8,491 bases of DNA from UBA8516 sp035455245 (lineage in GTDB: Archaea; Thermoproteota; Nitrososphaeria; Nitrososphaerales; Nitrosopumilaceae). The notes beneath the pieces are model-generated. The model was not told where the DNA came from. It made no database searches and saw only the letters and a program-made list of their open reading frames with translations. Made by a program: the position numbers and the translations under genes. The stretch is taken from positions 1 to 8,491 of the forward strand of contig DATIFN010000012.1 in assembly GCA_035455245.1 (NCBI GenBank), read 5' to 3'. Shown piece by piece: positions 1 to 7,032 of this stretch; the stretch's first letter is position 1, and each line of letters opens with the position of its first letter.

Positions 1-333
1 ATTTGTTGCAAAACTTGGATCAAATGCAATTCCAAGGAGACCTCGTTCACCAGAACTGTTGACTGAAACTGACAAGAAAGGAGTTGCAAGCAAAACTCCA
101 TTTTTAATTATTTTGAGACTTCCTCCTTTTTGAGCAACAAAAAGTCGTCCATCGGGGGAAAAATCCATAGCTGTGGGTGAACTCAGACCGCTAACAAATG
201 TAGAATCAGAAAAAGAACCAGCTGCCGCAGCTGACTGAACAAGAGGGATTGAGTCTAGTGATAAAGTTTGAGTTGACCCGACTAGGAGAATTAGCAAGAA
301 AAACATACTAACAATCGAGTTAGTTTTTTCCAT
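1..333 (-). CDS. Exported glucose/sorbosone dehydrogenase-like protein, N-terminal part (runs off left edge)
   Basis: The frame is open from an ATG at 333 to the window edge, giving 111 residues and no stop, so the gene is cut by the window. Residues 1-38 look like a Sec signal peptide: a hydrophobic core FFLLILLVG, then an Ala-rich end near AAAAG. The next part, from about residue 45, reads like the first blades of a beta-propeller: SPTAMDFSPDGRLFVAQK, then a LKIIKNG strand. The hallmark is SSGERGLLGIAFDPSF at 93-108, the signature of the glucose/sorbosone dehydrogenase (PQQ-dependent aldose dehydrogenase, YliI-like) family. Members oxidise aldoses outside the cytoplasmic membrane; whether this one binds PQQ cannot be judged because the catalytic part lies outside the window. 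It is transcribed divergently from the HYR-repeat gene. A TATA-like box about 26 bases before the ATG suggests leaderless translation. Confidence 0.85.
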   Translation of the reverse strand, partial: MEKTNSIVSMFFLLILLVGSTQTLSLDSIPLVQSAAAAGSFSDSTFVSGLSSPTAMDFSPDGRLFVAQKGGSLKIIKNGVLLATPFLSVSVNSSGERGLLGIAFDPSFATN

Positions 334-351
334 TGGACCAAAAATGGGAAT

Positions 352-364
352 CAAAATTATTAAC
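352..364 (-). promoter_or_regulatory. TATA-like box of the dehydrogenase-like gene
   Basis: Read on the minus strand this is GTTAATAATTTTG, centred about 26 bases upstream of the ATG at 333. That is the archaeal TATA spacing expected if transcription starts at or very near the start codon (leaderless mRNA). No purine-rich ribosome binding site precedes the ATG, which fits. The match to the TTTAWATA consensus is only partial. Confidence 0.4.
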
Positions 365-378
365 TATTACTAACAATT

Positions 379-435
379 TCTACTATTGAAAACCCATTCT
401 GTTATTGCAAATCTATTCTACTGTTGCAAACAAAT
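379..435. repeat. Three tandem 19-base direct repeats in the divergent promoter region
   Basis: Three back-to-back 19-base units at 379-397, 398-416 and 417-435 share 12 of 19 identical positions. The plus-strand consensus is TCTryTrTTGcAAAyynAT (lower case and ambiguity codes mark variable positions). A weaker, about half-matching copy may precede them at 360-378. They lie just upstream of the TATA-like box of the minus-strand dehydrogenase gene, about 46-102 bases before its ATG, and 217 or more bases before the GTG of the plus-strand gene. The position suggests binding sites for a regulator, but no known regulator motif is recognised. Confidence 0.6.
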
Positions 436-610
436 CCTGCCATTTCTTCAAAATCGCTATGAATGTAATTCTTTGAAAAATTTCTCAATCAAGATAATGG
501 CATGAACACCATGAGAATCAAGAAAATCTGTTGGAATAACTTTGGAGACCTTTTTTTCATCCCCCATGGATTAGAATGCGACTACACTTTATGCCTAGAA
601 AAGATCGCAG

Positions 611-629
611 ATTTACATAAAATATATTT
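611..629 (+). promoter_or_regulatory. TATA-like box of the HYR surface-protein gene
   Basis: The stretch ATTTACATAAAATATATTT has its TATA core (AAAATATATT, about 619-628) centred 28 bases before the GTG at 652. This is where a box should be if transcription begins at that GTG. It lies inside the open frame that extends up to ATG 502, so it argues that the gene starts at 652 rather than 502. Confidence 0.5.
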
Positions 630-651
630 CTGCCCATTTAGTGCGATCATC

Positions 652-2328
652 GTGGAAAGAGTCTGTAGTTGGTTGGTGTTACTTATTGTGATTATGTCAA
701 CAACAACTTTGATGTCCACAGACTTTTCTGCATTTGCAGCTGGCGATAAGGTTTCCCCAAAAGTTAAGATTTTGTCTCCAGCACCGGACTCTTCACTATC
801 CCAAGGACAAGTGATTATTCAGGGAACGGCAGGCGATAATCGAGGAGGAAGCGGTGTTAAAGTTGTTCAGATAAGAATCGACAGCGGTGAATTTTCTAAT
901 GCCACACCAAAATCTCTTGGTGATTGGTCTTCTTGGTCAGCATCACAGAGCTTTACAACACCCAGATCTTATAGAATTGAAGCAAAGGCAATAGACTTTG
1001 CAGGCAATCAAAAAACAAACGAAATTACAATCACAATCTTAGGTCAATCCGGGACTACTGGTACTGCATCACTCTCTATCACACCACCCCCTAACATTAC
1101 ATCTGAAGCAATTGGAATCCTAACTACGATAGACATAGGCACGCCTATTGTGATCGATGATATCGATTTCTCTCCTTCCGTTACAAATAATGCTCCTTCT
1201 TTATTCCCGATTGGCGCTACCATAGTAACGTGGACCGTCACCGATTTTGCAGGTAATACTGCCTCCGCGGATCAAGTTGTGAAAGTGGTTGACACCACAA
1301 GTCCATCAATCACCGCACCAGTTGATGTGTTTGCAGAATCTACAAATGATCAAACTAGCGTTAATTTGGGGACACCCATAGTCAATGATCTTGTTGATTC
1401 AACTCCTACGGTTACTAACAACGCCCCGGTAACTTTTCCGATTGGTTCTACTTTAGTCACTTGGACTGCAACAGATTTCTCTGGCAATTCAGCATCCGCA
1501 TTTCAAACTGTAACAATAACTGAATCCCCAAATGATCAGTTTGGAATAAAGAAAATTTATCCTTCAAAAGCTGAAGGACAGAAATGGTATATGAATACTG
1601 AAAATATTGTAAATGACGCTATGTTTTCCACAATTCCCCCTGCAAGTACTACTTGTACTACTCCAACCACGTGTACTCTTCTATACAAAAATGTGAGTGA
1701 AAACATATGGCATGAGGAACGAAAGGATGTTCCTGCAAATGAGGGAATCAGGATGGTAGTTCAAGCCCAACCTGACAAACCCTGGTTAAATACAGAAATG
1801 ACTGGATATTACAGGTTAAAAAGCAGTATTTACTATCCTCAAGAATTTATACATGTTATAAGAAGCGGGACCCCTCACGCGTCTACCTGTCAAGGGTATT
1901 CATACTATGCAGGCATCAGTTTTGACGGGAGTGTGGCAAAAATTCAGAAAGCACTTTATCATGGAGGAGACGGTCTTGGCTATTCTCAGACATTCTTTAC
2001 TCGTGGAGTAACGACACCACTAGATAATCGTTGGATTGGAATGAAAACTGTAACCTATAATGTAGACAACAACACTGCTGTAAAAATTGAGATTTGGTTG
2101 GATGAATTTGCTAATAACAATTGGCGTAAAGTTTACGAGCAAGTAGATAATGGATGGGGTATTCCTGGTGATCCTGCAAATTATGGATGCATAAATCCGC
2201 TCACTGGTCTCCCGCGAACTAGTAATGACATTATTTTATGGGGGGGTACAGAACAACAATTTAGAGCGGACAATGCGGAGATAGATTTCAATTTATTAAG
2301 CATAAGGGAGATAGCCCCCCCTCAATAA
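652..2328 (+). CDS. Exported Ig-like/HYR-repeat surface protein with a C-terminal lectin-like domain
   Basis: Probably an adhesin-like or carbohydrate-binding cell-surface protein. From the GTG at 652 it has 558 residues. The frame is open up to ATG 502, but that start would place 50 Cys-rich residues before the signal peptide. From GTG 652 the signal peptide is normal: ERVC, a hydrophobic core WLVLLIVIM, and a cleavage region near AFAAG (residue 30). Then come an Ig-like domain (about 35-130, ending in DFAGNQ) and two HYR repeats (about 138-215 and 217-290), each with FPIG, VTWT and TDF-GN. The last 260 residues look like a jelly-roll lectin/glucanase-fold domain (KIYPSKAEGQKWYMN..., EMTGYYRL, NRWIGMKTV, final SIREIAPP). 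I recognise this as common and uncharacterised in thaumarchaeal proteins. It has no C-terminal membrane anchor, so it is probably secreted or held by binding. It is convergent with the polysaccharide operon, 33 bases apart. Confidence 0.85.
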   Translation: MERVCSWLVLLIVIMSTTTLMSTDFSAFAAGDKVSPKVKILSPAPDSSLSQGQVIIQGTAGDNRGGSGVKVVQIRIDSGEFSNATPKSLGDWSSWSASQSFTTPRSYRIEAKAIDFAGNQKTNEITITILGQSGTTGTASLSITPPPNITSEAIGILTTIDIGTPIVIDDIDFSPSVTNNAPSLFPIGATIVTWTVTDFAGNTASADQVVKVVDTTSPSITAPVDVFAESTNDQTSVNLGTPIVNDLVDSTPTVTNNAPVTFPIGSTLVTWTATDFSGNSASAFQTVTITESPNDQFGIKKIYPSKAEGQKWYMNTENIVNDAMFSTIPPASTTCTTPTTCTLLYKNVSENIWHEERKDVPANEGIRMVVQAQPDKPWLNTEMTGYYRLKSSIYYPQEFIHVIRSGTPHASTCQGYSYYAGISFDGSVAKIQKALYHGGDGLGYSQTFFTRGVTTPLDNRWIGMKTVTYNVDNNTAVKIEIWLDEFANNNWRKVYEQVDNGWGIPGDPANYGCINPLTGLPRTSNDIILWGGTEQQFRADNAEIDFNLLSIREIAPPQ

Positions 2329-2344
2329 TTGTACATGACGGTTC

Positions 2345-2350
2345 AAAAAA
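2345..2350 (-). terminator. T-run terminator of the polysaccharide operon
   Basis: On the minus strand a TTTTTT run lies 12-17 bases after the TAA of the last operon gene, in the 33-base gap to the convergent HYR gene. Archaeal transcription can end at such short U-runs without a hairpin, and I see no convincing stem before it. Confidence 0.35.
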
Positions 2351-2361
2351 TCAGATCACAA

Positions 2362-3306
2362 TTATGGTTTAAATTTTATACTATTATTTTCAGTTAAAAA
2401 TTTAATTGCATTAAGAACTTCTTCTGCAGAGATTTGTTTGTTCTCGTACCAGGTAAAAATTCGCTTTATCCATTCTGGGAATTGTTGATGATAGGTAGCA
2501 TGTTCAGGAATCTCGTTTAGTGTGACTATTCTTAATCCATTATTTCTAATAATACCTATTAACAGTTCAAGCTCTCGAATCTGGTTAAAATCAACTTCAT
2601 TTGTGTAATTCAATCCCTGTCTTTTTGAGTATTCTTGAGGATGTAGAGTTACAACAGCGAATCCATAATTTATTAAACTGCCATGAATCTGTGCAAATGT
2701 TTCCTTGTGTGTTGTACCATACCATTTAACAACATCGCTATTGATATCCCCTGTCAAAGAAGCTGAAGGCATATGGTAAAGTGGACCATTTTTAAAGTCA
2801 TAGGACGGGACATCTTGTTTTACATTTGAGCTGATGTATCTGAGGTTATTCTCAAGCAGGCTAGAGATGGTGTCATTATCGAATTTGTTAAATGGGGCTA
2901 TGAAGCCACTAGGTCTAATCCCCAAAATCTTTAGGATTTTCTCATCTGTTTTTTTGATGAGTTGTGACTGTTCTGTTTTGTTAAAACTAGTGAAATCTTC
3001 GTGATTCCATCCGTGATTTGCAACCTCTAGTTTGGATTTATTGTTTTGAAGACCCGCTTTTATAACATCAACAATCATCTTATCATTGCCAAAATAATTT
3101 CCAATAATTCCAACGGTCAGACTCGCATTCTCTTTTTGAAATGTGGTAATGACTTTTTTCTGTGCATCGGTTAGAAAATAATCTTGGATGTCATCCAGTC
3201 TAAATGCTACGCATCTGCAAGAATTAGAAACTGCAAAGGCTTGTGAAAACATACCTAAAACCAAAAAGCACACTATAGCAGATGTGATTATTAGGATAGT
3301 TTTCAA
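2362..3306 (-). CDS. Exported NodB-fold polysaccharide deacetylase with a thaumarchaeal WIK tail
   Basis: Predicted metal-dependent deacetylase (carbohydrate esterase 4 or DUF2334-like) acting outside the cell on an N- or O-acetylated polysaccharide. Residues 1-25 are a Sec signal peptide ending AFA. Motif 1 is FRLDDIQDY (D38, D39), replacing the usual TFDDG. Motif 2 is NHGWNHEDF with H98 and H102. Motif 3 is FIAPFNKFD around P138, without the usual Arg. Motif 5 is VVTLHPQEY with H222. The base and zinc triad (D-D-H-H) therefore look intact. Residues 276-312 (PEWIKRIFTWYENKQIS and a following helix-like part) resemble a short C-terminal module common in thaumarchaeal surface proteins. The start is TTG at 3306, whose last two bases overlap the TGA of the upstream gene (TTGA, 4-base overlap). 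It is kept because it gives a complete signal peptide. Last gene of the operon. Confidence 0.88.
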   Translation of the reverse strand: MKTILIITSAIVCFLVLGMFSQAFAVSNSCRCVAFRLDDIQDYFLTDAQKKVITTFQKENASLTVGIIGNYFGNDKMIVDVIKAGLQNNKSKLEVANHGWNHEDFTSFNKTEQSQLIKKTDEKILKILGIRPSGFIAPFNKFDNDTISSLLENNLRYISSNVKQDVPSYDFKNGPLYHMPSASLTGDINSDVVKWYGTTHKETFAQIHGSLINYGFAVVTLHPQEYSKRQGLNYTNEVDFNQIRELELLIGIIRNNGLRIVTLNEIPEHATYHQQFPEWIKRIFTWYENKQISAEEVLNAIKFLTENNSIKFKP

Positions 3307-4859
3307 GTCGTATTATCTAATGAAATCATTTCAACCTCATGAATTATTGTACGCATGTTACCTGTTGATTCGATGGAAAACGGATATCGTTTATCTAGAC
3401 CATGACGAGGATGGTTGAAGACATAACCTACTGATGATTGTGGTGACAAACATCCATCTTTGACTTCGTAAATAGTTGTTGAAGCTTGTTGACCACGAAC
3501 AACTAAATCTAATTGGTATGTTACATTTTCATTAGGAGTAAAGTGGCTAGTTGCCAACGGATCTCCTTGTTTTGGTTCCTGATCTTGTTGGATATTGCGA
3601 ACCACCGGCCAAACTGCGAACAATCCAAACTTGTTGTATTGTAGTGAGAGGTATGCGCCAAAACCTTCATGACCTGGATCCCAATCTGGTTCAAAATCAT
3701 AAACCACTCGAAAATAAGTATTGTTACGTTGACCAACCGTTGTTTGCTGCAGCCATTTTGATGGAATCCATTCCCCAAATGGTACAGACAATTTTGTCTC
3801 TTTATCAGCAATACCCAATTGCGTAAAGGTAAATTTTACCCTCATTGCAAAATCCTGCGGAACTGGGGCCGAACTAATCATCCTTGCGTGATCTCCATTT
3901 GTCAAGTATTGCGTATTTCTAACATTTAGCAGACGAAGATCGTAATCATAATCGCTAAAGGTACTCTTATCTATGTCATAGACACCATATTGCGGTCTAC
4001 CATGAGGTGAATACCATGCCCCATGTGTTGGATTGTTTTCCTTTTGTAAGCCATCTTGTATACGAAGATCATCAAAGATCAATGTCTGTGCAGTGAGGTT
4101 TTCATTAAATCTTACGTTAATACTAATATCGTGGATTCTAGACATGTTTAGATTTCGGTTGTCGGTGAACTCATCTGCCCGCCAAAGTAAATAATTCCAT
4201 CCATAAGCCAAAATAAAATCAGTCCACATCTCTTTGTCATGATCTCCTACTGGATAAAATAGATCTGGATAATCCTTATCGTTTCCAAATGTATTTTGTT
4301 CCGAAGAATGAATTACTTGCAAGGGCTGGTATTGACGAATATTTCCTAATTCATCTTTAAAATTAATGTCAATGGCATCTATTCCACTTGGATTCTCTAT
4401 CTTTATCCACATTGTAATGTACCCTGAATCCTTCCATCTATTTAGATTCTGAAAATCTTCAAATTGTTTAGACATTGAGAGGTTTGTTTTTGGTGAAATA
4501 ATTGAATATGCTGATGCCCCTGAACCTCCATAATATTCATCAACTATTTTAAGTTGATTTTTTGCTCCATTCACAGTCCATGTGTTAGGTTTTTCAAAAT
4601 CATCCAATATTTTTTGATTCTCAGAATAGCTATCGAAATTGTCATATAAATAAGAAATTGAACCAGAATTGTCTAAATGAAGACTTGAATTTTGTTTTTC
4701 GAAAAGAATGTTTTGTGGCGAATTTTTTCGTGCTACTTCAAACAAACTTTGATTTGCACAAAGCTCCTCCGAACCATTAATTGATAATATTTCATTTATA
4801 CCAAGAATTAAACTGATGGCTGCGATACATGAGATACTAAAAATAATTATTTTTTTCAT
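3303..4859 (-). CDS. Exported two-domain beta-sandwich (carbohydrate-binding-like) protein
   Basis: No named family is recognised with certainty. Residues 1-25 form a hydrophobic signal peptide or single membrane anchor (KKIIIFSISCIAAISLILG). A linker with several N-x-S/T sites follows. Residues about 84-270 look like a galactose-binding-fold/CBM domain: it begins ILDDFEKPNTW, has ITMWIKIENP in the middle, and closes with LIFDDLRIQDG, the last-strand pattern of CBM4/9/11-type modules. Residues about 280-515 look like a second beta-sandwich of the concanavalin-like lectin/glucanase type: AMRVKFTFT, YFRVVYDFEPDWDP, GAYLSLQYNKFGLF, YQLDLVVRG. Acidic and Trp-rich patches (EPDWDPGHEGFGAY, about 390-403) could bind sugar or metal, and a lyase or hydrolase role is not excluded. 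It sits between the synthase (15-base gap) and the deacetylase (4-base overlap), which suggests it acts on the same extracellular polymer. Confidence 0.75.
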   Translation of the reverse strand: MKKIIIFSISCIAAISLILGINEILSINGSEELCANQSLFEVARKNSPQNILFEKQNSSLHLDNSGSISYLYDNFDSYSENQKILDDFEKPNTWTVNGAKNQLKIVDEYYGGSGASAYSIISPKTNLSMSKQFEDFQNLNRWKDSGYITMWIKIENPSGIDAIDINFKDELGNIRQYQPLQVIHSSEQNTFGNDKDYPDLFYPVGDHDKEMWTDFILAYGWNYLLWRADEFTDNRNLNMSRIHDISINVRFNENLTAQTLIFDDLRIQDGLQKENNPTHGAWYSPHGRPQYGVYDIDKSTFSDYDYDLRLLNVRNTQYLTNGDHARMISSAPVPQDFAMRVKFTFTQLGIADKETKLSVPFGEWIPSKWLQQTTVGQRNNTYFRVVYDFEPDWDPGHEGFGAYLSLQYNKFGLFAVWPVVRNIQQDQEPKQGDPLATSHFTPNENVTYQLDLVVRGQQASTTIYEVKDGCLSPQSSVGYVFNHPRHGLDKRYPFSIESTGNMRTIIHEVEMISLDNTT

Positions 4860-4874
4860 ATCAAGGGAGATTTT

Positions 4875-6302
4875 TTATCTTGTCAGCCACTCATTCTTCC
4901 TAAAATTCCAAAGTGCAGGAAATACCAACCATGAAAGAACAAACGATGCTATCAAATTCATTATTGGTTTATACTTCCAGTTTTTTGTTTTTCCATCTCT
5001 ATACCTATAGTCAAGACCATGAGCAACCCCAGTCAAGAGTGAACCTATCATAAATGTTGCAGGAATCCAAAATTGCTTTAGTATAACTGGTTCATAAAAA
5101 AGTACAATTAAAGTGATGAGTGGTGCCGTAAAGGTTGTCATAAACTCGAGATAAAAAATTAGAGCCATAAGGGGATTTTTTTTCCAGAAAAACGTACTTA
5201 CAAAAAAGTTTGATCTGATGTAACCTTTTTTCCACCTTGTCTGTTGTCTCAGATACCCTCTCCATTTTTCTGGTACATCTGTATATACCACTGCGGTTGC
5301 CACATATGCGGATTTCCATTCTAACAGTGACTGTGCTGTTAGAGCACGATCTTCAGAATCATCATATGATGCCATTGATTTCATCAATTTTTTTGGAAAT
5401 GGTGCCATTTCCTTTTTTGCCCAGGGGGTTGCAATGGTATAGGACGTGAGGTCCCTATCGTCACTATTATGAATCATCGCCTTCACCCAATGTGGCATGA
5501 AATCCGATATAGCAACGCGTCTATATCCAGCCAAACATCCGGAACAGCACATAACCGTTCCAAACACACTTTCAGTGGTTTTGTGAATATTGAAAGCGTA
5601 ATCATACCAAGCATCTTGGCATTTTGTGAGGAAACTCTTTTTTTGATTCCAGACTTTGGCATATCCCACCACGGCACCAATTTTTGGATTTGCATTAAAA
5701 GTTTTCATAAATTCTTCAATTGCACGACTATCTACTACACTATCTGAATCAATAAGTACGACGTAATCTCCTTTTGATAAATAAAAGCCAGCTGCTACCG
5801 CCTTTCGTTTCCCCTCATTCTTTTTATGGATGACCTTGAGTGAGGGGTATTTTTTGGCAATATTATCTAAAACTTCTGTCGTGCCGTCTTTACTCCCATC
5901 ATTAACTGCAATGACTTCAATATTTTGATATGTGGATTGGTAAATAGCATCTATCACAATCTCAATCATTGATTTCTGATTGAACACAGGAATTATCACG
6001 GACACTAGATCGTTTCCAACCTTTCCTTTTGCAGGATTTCGGTATAATGTCCAACCGATACACAAAACTATCAACGCGTGCAATGGCATTAAAGTTGAAT
6101 AAGCAATAAGTGGATCATTGAGTTCTATTCCTTGTTGCAAGTTGTAAATTATCATCAAAGAAATTCCAGTCAATGTTACTATCCTAAGCATCCAAGCTAA
6201 CCTAGATGTTTGTATTCTGCCTTTTTCTGATATTTTTTGAAAGGTTCTCTCGTCATGAATTTTCTGTTGTATGGTGTTTTGATTCTCAAGAGTCAAGGCC
6301 AT
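4875..6302 (-). CDS. Processive GT2 polysaccharide synthase (hyaluronan/chitin/NodC type)
   Basis: Membrane glycosyltransferase expected to polymerise a beta-linked polysaccharide from UDP-sugars and move it across the membrane. Two hydrophobic segments (about 37-55 and 67-86) precede the GT-A domain, and several follow at about 376-402, 411-430 and 447-466. Catalytic motifs are in order: VSVIIPVFNQ (101-110), VNDGS (D135), the metal-binding DSD (185-187), SGCLAGYRR (254-262), SEDRALT (E317, D318) and QQTRWKKG (353-360). The QQTRW and EDR motifs at this spacing are typical of hyaluronan synthase, NodC and chitin synthase. An extra SDDRDLT occurs at 280-286. At 475 residues the length is normal for the family. 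The ATG at 6302 has a GAGGA three bases upstream and overlaps the previous gene by 10 bases, so translation is probably coupled. Donor sugars cannot be read from sequence; the dehydrogenase and deacetylase neighbours suggest uronic acid and/or N-acetylhexosamine. Confidence 0.9.
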   Translation of the reverse strand: MALTLENQNTIQQKIHDERTFQKISEKGRIQTSRLAWMLRIVTLTGISLMIIYNLQQGIELNDPLIAYSTLMPLHALIVLCIGWTLYRNPAKGKVGNDLVSVIIPVFNQKSMIEIVIDAIYQSTYQNIEVIAVNDGSKDGTTEVLDNIAKKYPSLKVIHKKNEGKRKAVAAGFYLSKGDYVVLIDSDSVVDSRAIEEFMKTFNANPKIGAVVGYAKVWNQKKSFLTKCQDAWYDYAFNIHKTTESVFGTVMCCSGCLAGYRRVAISDFMPHWVKAMIHNSDDRDLTSYTIATPWAKKEMAPFPKKLMKSMASYDDSEDRALTAQSLLEWKSAYVATAVVYTDVPEKWRGYLRQQTRWKKGYIRSNFFVSTFFWKKNPLMALIFYLEFMTTFTAPLITLIVLFYEPVILKQFWIPATFMIGSLLTGVAHGLDYRYRDGKTKNWKYKPIMNLIASFVLSWLVFPALWNFRKNEWLTR

Positions 6303-7021
6303 TTGTCCTCATGCACGGTAAGGTCTATACCTGTCAGTTCACTAGCGCTAACAAATCGAATGTTAGATGATTTTAGATGCGTTATGAAATCATCAATTTG
6401 CTCTACTGGCGTTGTGTTGTCAAAATTAATAATTGCAGGATTGGTAATTGGAAGACTTTTAAAAAAATCAGGAGAATGATATGTACCATCATAGGCGATC
6501 GAATCAAACTTGATGAATTGATTTTGATAATACTTGTTATACTGATTATCATATGAAAAATCTGCAAGAATTCCAGAACTGCTCAAAAGAGAGTAAATGT
6601 TATCATCGGTGTCACCGTGAGGAGCCTTGAAGAGTCGAGAGTCTAATTTTCCAGCATTATCAATAGCAGCTTTACCATTTTTAATTTCTCTTAGCTGTTC
6701 TGAATAGTTATTAATTGATGTAAGAGATACATAATCATAGGTTTGGCTGCCTATGTCGATTTTGTTAGAAAAAACTGAAACGCACTCTGGGTGATCCTCT
6801 GCAATCTTTCCGGTGACAAATACGGTCGCTTTTACATTATGCTTGTTTAGGATGGAAGAGAGATCATTACACCATTGATGGATATTTGCTTCATCAGTTA
6901 TGTTAAAGGAAAGAAGAACCAGTAGAGGATGATTTGACTGCATAAATGCAGGCACAACCATCGCTATTCCCAAGATTATTACTAAACCAGTGGAGATTGA
7001 GCCGACTTGGACAATTTTCAT
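6293..7021 (-). CDS. Membrane-anchored NodB-like protein lacking the zinc ligands (pseudo-deacetylase)
   Basis: The fold is clearly that of the polysaccharide deacetylase (CE4/NodB) family: KATVFVTGKIAEDHPE at 64-79 and a FKAPHGDTDDNIYSLL block at 131-146 align with family positions. The catalytic residues are replaced. Motif 1 (TFDDGP in the family) is SFNITD at 38-43; motif 2 (NHTYTH) is SQTYDY at 92-97, so both zinc histidines are Gln and Tyr. The late catalytic His is also not found (INFDNT at 198-203). Residues 8-28 form a signal peptide or N-terminal membrane anchor. The protein is probably extracellular or membrane-bound, with a binding, scaffolding or regulatory role rather than deacetylation. 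It lies 11 bases after the dehydrogenase gene and overlaps the synthase gene by 10 bases. The ATG at 7021 is preceded by AGGATAG overlapping the upstream stop, a weak ribosome binding site. The frame is intact, so this is not obvious gene decay. Confidence 0.85.
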   Translation of the reverse strand: MKIVQVGSISTGLVIILGIAMVVPAFMQSNHPLLVLLSFNITDEANIHQWCNDLSSILNKHNVKATVFVTGKIAEDHPECVSVFSNKIDIGSQTYDYVSLTSINNYSEQLREIKNGKAAIDNAGKLDSRLFKAPHGDTDDNIYSLLSSSGILADFSYDNQYNKYYQNQFIKFDSIAYDGTYHSPDFFKSLPITNPAIINFDNTTPVEQIDDFITHLKSSNIRFVSASELTGIDLTVHEDKWP

Positions 7022-7032
7022 AAAAATCTATC

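Noticed and set aside
502..651. Separate small Cys-containing peptide gene before the HYR protein
   Set aside because: The stretch has no stop of its own, reads straight into the HYR frame and contains the likely TATA box, so it is more likely untranslated promoter DNA.
1044..1241. 65-codon minus-strand frame inside the HYR gene
   Set aside because: It is antisense to the first HYR repeat, whose FPIG/VTWT coding is clear on the plus strand. It has no recognisable domain.
3551..3826. 91-codon plus-strand frame within the beta-sandwich gene, and the overlapping minus-strand frame 3521-3811
   Set aside because: Both are shadows of the 518-residue gene, which has a signal peptide, coherent beta-sandwich patterns and operon spacing.
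5483..5747. Overlapping plus and minus frames of 70-92 codons within the GT2 gene
   Set aside because: They coincide with the conserved DSD and SGCLAGYRR region of the synthase in another frame; no independent support.
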